Part shown: piece by piece, positions 23,201 through 30,909 of the stretch
Position numbering within the stretch: position 1 is the first letter of the stretch
How the letters are laid out: every line of letters begins with the position of its first letter
Assembly: GCF_000012365.1 (NCBI RefSeq)
Contig: NC_007651.1
Location: 1,488,001-1,552,000, forward strand
Direction: 5' to 3'
From: Burkholderia thailandensis E264
Lineage (GTDB): Bacteria; Pseudomonadota; Gammaproteobacteria; Burkholderiales; Burkholderiaceae
DNA length: 64,000 bases
Translations under genes and position numbers: made by a program
The notes under the pieces: generated by a model
The model's input: the letters and a program-made list of their open reading frames with translations, nothing else
What the model was told of the DNA's origin: nothing
Database searches by the model: none

Positions 23201-26200
23201 TCAGGATCGAGACGCGCGAGCGGATGTCCGATGCGCCTTGGGTCGAGAATGTCGTCGGCCGGCTGCTCGCGAGCGGCAATACGCTCGATGCGTCCAGCGC
23301 CGCGTCATCCGAGACGCTCGCACGCCTCTACGCGCAGCCCGCGTCGAACGCCGACGCGCTGTACGACTGCGCAGCCGCGCTCGGCCTCGCATACGGCCCC
23401 GCATTTCGCTGGGTGCGCGCGCTGCGGATCGCGGGGGACGCGTCGCTCGCCGACGTCGCGGCGCCATCCGCATGCGGCGACGCCGCTGGGCTTGCCGCGT
23501 ACCTGCTGCATCCGGCGCTGATGGACAGCGGCTTCCATCCGCTTTTCGCGCTGCTCGCGCAAGGCGGCCTCGACGCGCGCACGCAACGCGCCGCGTACGT
23601 GCCGGTGCGCATCGGCCGCGTCGATTTCCTGCGCGGCGACGTCGTCGCGCGCGTGCTCGCACGCATCGAGCGGCGCAATCCGCATTCGATCGTCGCGTCG
23701 TTCGATTTTCTCGACGCGGGCGGCGCGACCGTCGCGCGTCTCGCCGCGTGCCGGTTCCGCCGCGTCGATTTCGTCGGCCGCCGGTCGAATCCGCCCGCGC
23801 GTTTCGTCTACGCGCTCGATGCGAGGCCATTGCCTTCGGCATTCGACGCAAGCGCGCTGTCCGCGCCGGCGCGGCTTGTCGAGAGCGCGGCCGCGATGCT
23901 CGCGTCGCGCGAGGATCTCGCGCGACGCATGAGCCATCTGACCGAGATGCTGCCGCTCTTCGACGTGCTCGCGAGCGCATATGCGCTGCGCGCGCTCGAT
24001 GCGATCGACGCGTTCCGGCAGCCGGTGCCGCCCGCCGACGAGCGCGCGGGGCTCGTCGCGCGTCTCGCGTCGATGCTCGTCGAGGATGGGCTCGCGCAAT
24101 GGGCGGGCACGCGCCTCGTGCGCAACGACGCGGCGTGCGCGTCGCTGCCCGCGCTCGACGAGTTGTGGCGCGGCCTGCTCGCCGAATCGCCCGCGCATGT
24201 CGCGGAGCTCACGCTGCTCGCGCACTGCGGCGCGGCGCTGCCCGCCGTGCTGCGCGGCGAGACGGCCGCCGCGCAGGTGCTGTCGCCGACGGGCGCGAGT
24301 CTCGTCGATCACTTCCACGATGCATCGCCGACGTGGAGTCACGCGCACGGGCTGATCGAGGCGTGCATCGGGCAGGCGCTTGCCGCGTGGCGCGAGCCGC
24401 GCCGGCTGCGCGTGCTGGAGATCGGCGCGCCGGGCCGCGACGTGTTGCGCCCCGTCGGCGCCGCGCCGTGCGCCGCGCGCTGCGACTATACGATCGCCGG
24501 CACGCCGCAGCAGTTGGCGGGCTTCGACGCGGCCGCGCATCCTTCGGTGCAGACGGTCGCGCTGCAGGCGGGCGAGGGCGTCGCGATCGCGAACGACGAC
24601 CACACGCCTTACGACCTCGTGCTGATCGATCGCGCGCTCGCCGCGCAGCAGGACCCGCTCGCATTCCTGAGCATCGTGTTCGAGCGGCTCGCGCCGGGCG
24701 GCATCGTCGTGCTCGCGGAGGCGCGCGGCAGCCGTTTCTCCGACATCGTGTTTTCGTTCGCGGCGGGCGCCGCGCAAGCCGCGCCGCTTGCGCCTGCGGA
24801 AATCCAGTCGCTGCTCGCGCATGCGGGATTTCGCGACGTCGCGCGCCATCTCGAGCAATCGCTCGATCTCGAGGGCGCGCCGACGCTCCTCGTCGCGCGC
24901 AAGCCCGCGGCGAAGTCGGGCGACGCGCGCGAGGCGCTCGACGGCGGCGTGTGGGACAGCCTGGATACCGCCGCGTACGCGCGGCGCTGGCTCGTCGCGA
25001 CAGGCGACGACGGCGACGCGCGCTCGGCGCTCGCCGGCGCGCTCGCGAGCGCCGGCTGCTATGCGGAGGCCGTGTCGCTGCAGCGAATGGCCGAGATCGT
25101 CGCGCTCGCGTTGTCCGCGCAGCCGCATCACCTGGTGTTCGTCGCGCCTCATGCGCCGCCCGCCGACGATGCCGACGTCGACGGCGCCGCGATGATGCGC
25201 GCGCAGCGAACGGGCGTCGTCGCGCTCGCGCGGCTCGTTCGCGAGCTTAGCGTCGTCGGCGCGACGGCGAGCGTGCGGCTGTCGATCGTCACGCGCGGCG
25301 GCGCGCCGTTCGCGCTCGAGGCGCCGCTCGATCCGACGCACGCGGGCCTCTGGGGGCTCGGCCGCGTGCTCGCGAACGAGCATCCCGAATTGTCGTGCCG
25401 GCTGATCGACGTGCATCCCGACTGCGACGCGCCGCTCGACGCGCTCGTGCGCGAGCTGCTCGCCGACGACGCGGAGGAAGAGGTGCTGCTCACGCCGCGC
25501 GGGCGCTTCGTGCCGCGCATGTTGAGCGCCGCGCAGCGCGATGCGCGCGCGGCCGGCGCGACCGGCGAGCGGCCGCCGGCCGCGCTCGCGTTCGACGTGC
25601 CGGGATCGCTGCGCAATCTCGAATGGTTCGAGCAGCCCGCGCGCGAGCTCGAGCCCGACGAGGTCGAGATCGAGCCCGTCGCGACCGGCCTGAACTTCCG
25701 CGACGTGATGTACGCGATGGGATTGCTGTCCGACGAGGCGGTCGAAGCGGGCTTTGCCGGCGCGACGATCGGCATGGAGCTCGCGGGGCGCGTCATGCGC
25801 GTCGGCCGCGACGTCAGCGGCTTCGCTCCCGGCGACGCGGTGCTCGGCTTCGCGAGCGCGTCGTTCGCGACGCGCGTCGTGACGCGCGCGGCGGCTATCG
25901 CGCACAAGCCGTCACGGCTGTCGTTCGAGGAAGCGGCGACGATTCCGACCACCTTCTTCACCGCGTACTACGCGCTCGCCGAGCTCGCGCGGCTGCGCCG
26001 CGGCGAGCGCGTGCTCGTGCACGGCGCGGCGGGCGGCGTCGGCATCGCGACCGTCCAGCTCGCGCGCCACTTCGGCGCCGAAGTGTTCGCGACCGCGGGC
26101 AGCGACGAGAAGCGCGAGTTCGTGCGGCTCATCGGCGCCGATCACGTGCTCGATTCGCGCAGCCTGTCGTTTGCCGACGAGATCCTCGCGCTGACGAACG

Positions 26201-27858
26201 GCGAAGGCGTCGACATCGTGCTCAACTCGCTCGCGGGCGAGGCGATGGTGCGCAGCATCGACACGCTGCGCCCGTTCGGCCGCTTCCTCGAGCTCGGCAA
26301 GCGCGATTTCTACGAGAACAGCTACATCGGCCTGAGGCCGTTTCGCAACAACATCAGCTACTTCGGCATCGACGCAGACCAACTGATGGGCGTGCGCGCC
26401 GACCTGACCGCGCGCCTGTTCGGCGACGTGATCGCGCTCTTCGCCGAAGGCGCGTTGCATCCGCTGCCGTATCGCGCATTTGCGGCGGCGCGCGTCGAGG
26501 ACGCGTTCCGCTGCATGCAGCAGGCGCGGCAGATCGGCAAGGTGCTCGTCACGTATCCGGCGGGCACGCCCGCGCCGACGCGCGGCGTCGCGCCCGAGCA
26601 GGCGCCGTCGCTGCGGCTCGATCCGGATGCCGCGTATCTCGTCGTCGGCGGCACGGGCGGGCTCGGCTTCGCGAGCGCGCGCTGGATGGTGTCGCGCGGC
26701 GCGCGGCATCTGACGCTCGCGAGCCGCGGCGGCGCGCTTGCGGAACCGCTGTGCGACGAAGTCGAGCGGTGGCGCAGCGAGCTCGGCGTCGCGACGCACG
26801 TCGTCGCGTGCGATGCGACCGATGCGGCGGCGCTCGCGCGCACGATGGGCGAGATCGACGCGCGCGGCACGCCGCTCAAGGGCGTGCTGCACTCGGCGAT
26901 GCACATCGACGACGGGCTCGTGCGCAATCTCGACGACGAACGTTTTGCCGCGGTGCTCGCGCCGAAGGTCGCGGGTGCGTGGAACCTGCATCGCGCGACG
27001 CGCGAGCGCGCGCTCGACTTCTTCGTCGTCTATTCGTCGGCGACGACCTATCTCGGCAATCCAGGGCAGGCGAGCTACGTCGCCGCGAACAGCTTCGTCG
27101 AGGCGCTCGTCGAGCAGCGCCGCGAGGCGGGGCTGCCGGGCACGTTCATGGCGTGGGGGCCGCTCGAGGACGTCGGCTTTCTCGCACGCAACGCCGACAC
27201 GCGCGAGGCGCTGCAGACGCGCATCGGCGGCGTGTCGATCACGTCCGGCGAGGCGCTCGCCGCGCTCGAGCGCGTGCTGCTCGCGGCGGACGCGGGCGAG
27301 GCCGTCGTGCGGCTCGACTGGCACGCAGTGTCGCGCGGGATGCCCGCGGCCGACGCGCGCCGCTACGCGCTGCTGCGCGCGCGCGGCGCGAACGAGCCCG
27401 CGCGCGACGGCGGCACGCGGTTGCGCGCGCATGTGGCGGCGCTCGCGCGCGACGAGGCGGTCGGGCTCGTCGAAGAGAATCTGCGCGCGCAGATCGCGCA
27501 CATCCTGCATCTGTCGCCCGAGCGGATCGAGCTCGACAAGTCGGTGCTCGAGATGGGCATGGATTCGCTCATGGGGATGGAGCTCGGGATGGCGGTCGAG
27601 GAGACGTTCGAGGTCAAGCTGTCGGTGATGTCGATTGCGGACGGCGCGACCGTGCATTCGCTCGCGGGGCGGATCGTCGATATGATTTCGGGCCCGGCGG
27701 CCGGACAGCCGGGCGCGGGCGAGGGCGACGATGCGCGGCGCGCCGCGGTCGCCGCGCAGCATGCGCTCGACGGCGATGCGCGCCGGGCGCTGAATGTCGG
27801 CGACGGCAAGCCCGCCGACGCCGCGCCGGCCACGCCGAAAACGCTGGTGACCGCATGA
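20227..27858 (+). CDS. wcbR: Fully reducing type I polyketide synthase (KS-AT-DH-MT-like-ER-KR-ACP)
   Basis: A single 2543-residue synthase. KS: Cys174 (DTACSSS), His310 (EAHGTGT) and His350 (TNIGHLE). AT: Ser629 in GHSVGE, specificity motif YAFH at 731-734, between the malonyl HAFH and methylmalonyl YASH patterns. DH: His930 in HVVDGGVTFP and Asp1100. About 1395-1530 resembles a decayed methyltransferase (VLEIGAPG). ER: LNFRDVM at 1822 and HGAAGGVG near 1932. KR: VVGGTGGLG at 2141 and Tyr2284. ACP: Ser2447 in GMDSL. There is no thioesterase; about 80 low-complexity residues end the protein. It should make a saturated chain held on the ACP. The next-but-one gene encodes an alpha-oxoamine synthase, a known way to release such chains. 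The homologue in B. pseudomallei is wcbR, needed for capsule. Confidence 0.95.
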   Translation: MNVKIAIVGMACRFPGGVENPDAFWKLLCDERDAVTEVPAERFGTDFYQHPSKREPGKSYTFAAGVLDNVAGFDAAFFGISPREATQMDPQQRLLLELAWEAFEDAGVRPADMRGRNCGVYVGVASPDYGNRSMDDLSSVDPYSATGNTLSIASNRVSYLFDLRGPSMSIDTACSSSLVALHQAIQALQAGDAELALAGGVNLLAHPFGFVSFSKASMLSPRGRCRAFDATGDGYVRAEGGAFVLLKPLERALADGDTIHAVIAGSGVNSDGYSPGGISVPGTATQAALLRDVYERAGVDPLSLAYLEAHGTGTAVGDPIEARALIEVAGARRPAHDPLLIGSVKTNIGHLETASGMAGLVKAVCCLKHRAVPRSLHFDTPNPNIDFAGGRLRVVDRLTPLDARGAPLAIGVNSFGFGGTNAHVVLMEAPARCAREAAHADVDAEDEGAPPPLVLTARAPQALAALAARYLQRIDDGCAWRALAANAVRRRQWFEERAVVAPASAADGREALAALAQGAAAPACVARAHAAEADARVALLFSGNGSQWAGMGRQLYAEDAVFRAALGEVDAWWCADGSASLVDVMCAGASAEWLAATEHAQPLLFAIQVGIVRVLDARGVRFDSVAGHSVGEIAAAWAADALSLADAVRVIKIRSRAQALTRGSGRMAAAGIGEDAARALIAQLALDASVEIAGMNSPQSVTLAGPLDALQAIEAALRANGQFFQLLDLDYAFHSQQMERIKPVVLEQLANLAPSAGTGAFVSTVTGGRLAGDALDAHYWWRNIREPVRFGDAIASIAAEGIRLFIEISPHSILRTYVKQTLTAMKLAGTALPTLKRQQDGAQMLRQTIASALAHGARIDPDRFAPDTPRVALPTYPWQRERYWLDPSPEGYDLVNRRRAHPLLGYRLREHAFAWENQLDPARVPMLADHVVDGGVTFPGAGYVEMALAAACAFFGTSDCALENLEIRAPVVFQPQQAKLFRFTIEPRTASFRIETRERMSDAPWVENVVGRLLASGNTLDASSAASSETLARLYAQPASNADALYDCAAALGLAYGPAFRWVRALRIAGDASLADVAAPSACGDAAGLAAYLLHPALMDSGFHPLFALLAQGGLDARTQRAAYVPVRIGRVDFLRGDVVARVLARIERRNPHSIVASFDFLDAGGATVARLAACRFRRVDFVGRRSNPPARFVYALDARPLPSAFDASALSAPARLVESAAAMLASREDLARRMSHLTEMLPLFDVLASAYALRALDAIDAFRQPVPPADERAGLVARLASMLVEDGLAQWAGTRLVRNDAACASLPALDELWRGLLAESPAHVAELTLLAHCGAALPAVLRGETAAAQVLSPTGASLVDHFHDASPTWSHAHGLIEACIGQALAAWREPRRLRVLEIGAPGRDVLRPVGAAPCAARCDYTIAGTPQQLAGFDAAAHPSVQTVALQAGEGVAIANDDHTPYDLVLIDRALAAQQDPLAFLSIVFERLAPGGIVVLAEARGSRFSDIVFSFAAGAAQAAPLAPAEIQSLLAHAGFRDVARHLEQSLDLEGAPTLLVARKPAAKSGDAREALDGGVWDSLDTAAYARRWLVATGDDGDARSALAGALASAGCYAEAVSLQRMAEIVALALSAQPHHLVFVAPHAPPADDADVDGAAMMRAQRTGVVALARLVRELSVVGATASVRLSIVTRGGAPFALEAPLDPTHAGLWGLGRVLANEHPELSCRLIDVHPDCDAPLDALVRELLADDAEEEVLLTPRGRFVPRMLSAAQRDARAAGATGERPPAALAFDVPGSLRNLEWFEQPARELEPDEVEIEPVATGLNFRDVMYAMGLLSDEAVEAGFAGATIGMELAGRVMRVGRDVSGFAPGDAVLGFASASFATRVVTRAAAIAHKPSRLSFEEAATIPTTFFTAYYALAELARLRRGERVLVHGAAGGVGIATVQLARHFGAEVFATAGSDEKREFVRLIGADHVLDSRSLSFADEILALTNGEGVDIVLNSLAGEAMVRSIDTLRPFGRFLELGKRDFYENSYIGLRPFRNNISYFGIDADQLMGVRADLTARLFGDVIALFAEGALHPLPYRAFAAARVEDAFRCMQQARQIGKVLVTYPAGTPAPTRGVAPEQAPSLRLDPDAAYLVVGGTGGLGFASARWMVSRGARHLTLASRGGALAEPLCDEVERWRSELGVATHVVACDATDAAALARTMGEIDARGTPLKGVLHSAMHIDDGLVRNLDDERFAAVLAPKVAGAWNLHRATRERALDFFVVYSSATTYLGNPGQASYVAANSFVEALVEQRREAGLPGTFMAWGPLEDVGFLARNADTREALQTRIGGVSITSGEALAALERVLLAADAGEAVVRLDWHAVSRGMPAADARRYALLRARGANEPARDGGTRLRAHVAALARDEAVGLVEENLRAQIAHILHLSPERIELDKSVLEMGMDSLMGMELGMAVEETFEVKLSVMSIADGATVHSLAGRIVDMISGPAAGQPGAGEGDDARRAAVAAQHALDGDARRALNVGDGKPADAAPATPKTLVTA

Positions 27859-28769
27859 GCGCGCCGGCCGGCTGGCAGGCGCGCGAAGGCACCCTCGCGC
27901 GCGAGCTCGCGCTGTCGGGCCACGGGCTGCACACCGGGCGGCGCGTGCGCGTGCGGATCGCGCCCGCCGACGGCGGCGCGCATGCGCGCGGCATCGTGTT
28001 CAGGCGCGTGTGGGACGGGCGCGTGCTCGCGACGCTCGCGGCCGGCCCGGCGCTGCGCCGCGCGCAGCCGCTTTGCACGATGCTGCGCAATGAGGATGGT
28101 GTCGGCGTGCGCACGGTCGAGCATCTGCTCGCGTCGCTGCTCGCGTGCGAGATCGATCACGCCATTGTCGAGCTCGATGCGGAAGAAGTGCCGATTTTGG
28201 ACGGCAGCGCGCTGCCGTGGGTCGACGCGCTGCGCGCGTGCGGCCGCGTGGCGCTGCCGGCGCCGAAGCGCTTCATTCGCGTGCTGAAGCCCGTCGTCGT
28301 GACGGACGGCGACGGCGCCGCGCGCCGCGAGATGCGCGTCGAGCCCGCCGCGCGCTACGAGCTCAGCGTGCGCAATGATCTGAAAGGCTTTGGCGACATG
28401 CACTGGGGCGGCGTGCTCACGCCCGACGTGTTCGCCGCCGAGATCGCGCCGTCGCGCTCATACGGGCGAATCAAATGGGCGATTCCCGCGATCGTCGCCG
28501 GCTACTTGCGCGGCGTGCCGATCCTGCGCGGCGCGCGGCCGTCGTGCACCGCGTCGATCGTCGGCTCGCGTGTCGTCGGCGGCTTGCGGCAGCCGGACGA
28601 GTTCGTTCGCCACCGCGTGCTCGACCTGGTCGGCGATCTCGCGCTCGCCGGCGCGCCGCTGCTCGGCCGCGTATCGGCGTTCCGGCCGAGCCATGAGATG
28701 AACTTCCGGCTGATCGAGGCGCTGCTGTCTACCGCTGGCGCCTGGGAATGGGCCGAGTTCGTCGCGTAA
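27855..28769 (+). CDS. wcbS: LpxC-family deacetylase paralogue in the capsule operon
   Basis: A 304-residue protein whose start overlaps the PKS stop by four bases. It follows the LpxC pattern throughout: GHGLHTGRRV at the N-terminus, TVEHLL with the base Glu89 and zinc ligand His90, then EFVRHRVLD giving zinc ligands His253 and Asp257, and SHEMNF with the catalytic His280. The IxDGSA strand (VPILDGSALPWVDAL) is also intact. LpxC removes an acetyl group from UDP-acyl-GlcNAc in lipid A synthesis. This copy lies far from other lipid A genes and probably deacetylates an amino-sugar- or amine-bearing lipid intermediate made by this operon. Catalytic competence is seen directly; the substrate is inferred. 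By position it is wcbS. Confidence 0.88.
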   Translation: MSAPAGWQAREGTLARELALSGHGLHTGRRVRVRIAPADGGAHARGIVFRRVWDGRVLATLAAGPALRRAQPLCTMLRNEDGVGVRTVEHLLASLLACEIDHAIVELDAEEVPILDGSALPWVDALRACGRVALPAPKRFIRVLKPVVVTDGDGAARREMRVEPAARYELSVRNDLKGFGDMHWGGVLTPDVFAAEIAPSRSYGRIKWAIPAIVAGYLRGVPILRGARPSCTASIVGSRVVGGLRQPDEFVRHRVLDLVGDLALAGAPLLGRVSAFRPSHEMNFRLIEALLSTAGAWEWAEFVA

Positions 28770-28772
28770 TAT

Positions 28773-30131
28773 GTGAGCTTCATCGACAAAAACAGGCGAC
28801 TTGTTCAGATGGGACTGGGTGATCACCTGCGCCAGCAACTCGCGGCGAAAGCACTGAAGCGGCAACTGGACCGCGTGTCCGACGACGGCGCCGCGCGTCG
28901 CGCGCCGCTTTCCGCCACTCTCCAGGCGACGGGCGATCCGCGCAGCTGGTTCGAGGCGATGCCGCAATACCAGCAGGTCAAGATCATCCGTGAGATGGGC
29001 GAGAAGCTGCGCGTCGAATCGCCGTTCTTTCGCGTGCACGAGGGCGTCGCCGGCGCGACGACGCACATCGGCGGGCGCGAATACCTGAACTACGCGAACT
29101 ACAACTACCTGGGCCTCGCGGGCGACCCTGTCGTGTCGGCGCGCGCGAAGGAGGCGATCGATCGCTACGGCACGTCGGCGTCGGCGAGCCGGATGGTCGC
29201 GGGCGAGCGGCCCGTGCAGCGCGAGCTCGAGCGCGGCCTCGCGTCGTTCTACGAGACCGACGACTGCGTCGCGTTCGTGAGCGGCCACGCGACGAACGTG
29301 ACCGTGATCGGCGCGCTGTTCGGCCCGGGCGACCTCGTCGTGCACGACGCGCTCGCGCACAACAGCATCGTGCAGGGCGCGCAGTTGAGCGGTGCGAAGC
29401 GGCTGAGCTTCGCGCACAACGACTGGCGCGCGCTCGACGCGCTGCTCGCGCGCGCGCGGCGCGAATACCGGCACGTGCTCGTCGCGATCGAGGGGCTCTA
29501 CAGCATGGACGGCGATATGCCGGACCTCGCACGCTTCGTCGAGATCAAGCAGCGCTACGGTGCGTTCCTGATGGTCGACGAAGCGCATTCGCTCGGCGTG
29601 CTGGGCAAGCATGGCAAAGGCATCCGCGAGCACTGCGGCGTGCCGTCCGCCGACGTCGATCTGTGGATGGGAACGCTGAGCAAGGTGCTCGCCGGGTGCG
29701 GCGGCTTCATCGCCGGCTGCCAGCCGCTCATCGACATCCTGCGCCATCTCGCGCCGGGCTTCCTGTACAGCGTCGGGCTGTCGCCCGTGCTCGCGGCCGC
29801 GTCGCTCGCCGCGCTCGAGCGCATGCAGGCCGAGCCGCAGCGGATCGCGACGCTGCGCGAGCGCGGGCTGCAGTTCCTCACGCAGGCGCGCGAGGCCGGC
29901 CTCAACACGGGCACGAGCGAAGGTTACGCGGTCGTGCCCGTCATCACCGGCAGCTCGCTGAAGGCCGCGCAATGGGCGAACGCGCTCTTCGACGAAGGCA
30001 TCAACGTGCAGCCGATCTTCTATCCGGCCGTCGAGGAGAAGGCCGCGCGGCTGCGCTTTTTCATCTGCTCGACGCACGAACCCGAGCAGATCGAGCGCAC
30101 GATCGCGGCGCTCGTGCGGCTCGCGCGCTGA
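28773..30131 (+). CDS. wcbT: Alpha-oxoamine synthase (PLP-dependent acyl-thioester/amino acid condensing enzyme)
   Basis: A 452-residue PLP enzyme of the AONS/serine palmitoyltransferase family, starting at GTG. Landmarks: NYLGLAGDP, GTSASASRMVAGERPVQRELE, VDEAHSLGVLG and the PLP lysine Lys304 in GTLSKVLAGCGG. The N-terminus is about 60 residues longer than in BioF. These enzymes join an amino acid to an acyl thioester with loss of CO2, giving an amino ketone. With the thioesterase-less PKS two genes upstream, the natural proposal is release of the chain as a sphingoid-like amino ketone, as Fum8-type enzymes do in fumonisin synthesis. The homologue wcbT is a capsule gene in B. pseudomallei. 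Confidence 0.92.
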   Translation: MSFIDKNRRLVQMGLGDHLRQQLAAKALKRQLDRVSDDGAARRAPLSATLQATGDPRSWFEAMPQYQQVKIIREMGEKLRVESPFFRVHEGVAGATTHIGGREYLNYANYNYLGLAGDPVVSARAKEAIDRYGTSASASRMVAGERPVQRELERGLASFYETDDCVAFVSGHATNVTVIGALFGPGDLVVHDALAHNSIVQGAQLSGAKRLSFAHNDWRALDALLARARREYRHVLVAIEGLYSMDGDMPDLARFVEIKQRYGAFLMVDEAHSLGVLGKHGKGIREHCGVPSADVDLWMGTLSKVLAGCGGFIAGCQPLIDILRHLAPGFLYSVGLSPVLAAASLAALERMQAEPQRIATLRERGLQFLTQAREAGLNTGTSEGYAVVPVITGSSLKAAQWANALFDEGINVQPIFYPAVEEKAARLRFFICSTHEPEQIERTIAALVRLAR

Positions 30132-30139
30132 TCGCGGCA

Positions 30140-30832
30140 ATGGCGATTCCGCCCGTCGCCAGCGCGCTCCGCGCTTCGAGCGAAGCGGCGCCGCGCCCGT
30201 CGCCGTGGCGTTTTCGCGCGGCCGCCGCGAGCGACGCGCACGCGTGTGCGCCGCTCGTGTTCGAATCCGGCGTGCGCGAATTCGGCTATTTCCTCGGCGA
30301 GCCGCCCGCGCGATGCGTCGCGTTTCTTGCGTTCGCGTTCGCGTCGAAGCACGGGCGCTTTTCGTGGCGGCGACATCGCGTCGCGGTTGGCGAGGACGGT
30401 GGGGTGAGCGCGGTGCTCGCCGCGCACGACGGGCGCGCGACGGCTTTCGACGATCTGCACGTCGCGTGGATGCTGCTGCGCTTCTTCGGCGTCGCGCGCA
30501 CGGTCCGGATGCTGTTGCGCGGGCTCGTGCTCGAAAGCGAGCTGCCTGCGCCGAAACGCTCGCAAACGCTGATCGCGCATTGCGCGACCGATGCGCGCGT
30601 GCGCGGCTGCGGCGCGTTCAGCGCGCTGTTCGACGATGCGATGCGCGGCGGTGTGCTGCGCGCGGAGCCGGGCAGGGAGGTCGTGCTCGACGTGCTGACG
30701 AGCAACGTGCGCGCCCGCTCGCTCTACGAGCGTCTCGGCTTCGTCGAGACGCCGCGCTCGCGGCCGCGGTCCGCGCGTCTGCCGCCCGAGCTCGCGTCGG
30801 TGAGGATGCGCTTCGGCGGCGCGCCGCGGTGA
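30140..30832 (+). CDS. GNAT-family acyltransferase, last gene of the capsule lipid operon
   Basis: A 230-residue protein starting eight bases after the alpha-oxoamine synthase. The acyl-CoA site is RVRGCGAF around residue 155, and LDVLTSNVRARSLYERLGF is the closing strand and helix of GNAT folds. Residues 40-60 (FGYFLGEPPARC) resemble GNATs that act on lipids or amines. Bacterial ceramide synthases belong to the GNAT fold, so N-acylation of an amino-lipid is a reasonable idea in this setting. It could instead acetylate a sugar amine. Fold confident, substrate unknown. Confidence 0.75.
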   Translation: MAIPPVASALRASSEAAPRPSPWRFRAAAASDAHACAPLVFESGVREFGYFLGEPPARCVAFLAFAFASKHGRFSWRRHRVAVGEDGGVSAVLAAHDGRATAFDDLHVAWMLLRFFGVARTVRMLLRGLVLESELPAPKRSQTLIAHCATDARVRGCGAFSALFDDAMRGGVLRAEPGREVVLDVLTSNVRARSLYERLGFVETPRSRPRSARLPPELASVRMRFGGAPR

Positions 30833-30909
30833 TGTGCCGCCGCTGGCACGCGTCGCGCGCTGAAGCCTGAACCTCGCGCGCACGTTGCCGCGCCGCTCGC
30901 GCGGCCGAT

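Noticed and set aside
23305..25905. 866-codon open frame on the minus strand opposite the polyketide synthase
   Set aside because: It is Arg-rich, matches no family, and lies fully opposite clear PKS domains; such mirror frames are expected in very GC-rich genes.
20227..27858. The synthase as a housekeeping fatty acid synthase or a modular antibiotic PKS
   Set aside because: Single module, no thioesterase or condensation domain, and overlap with capsule genes argue for a capsule-linked lipid role.
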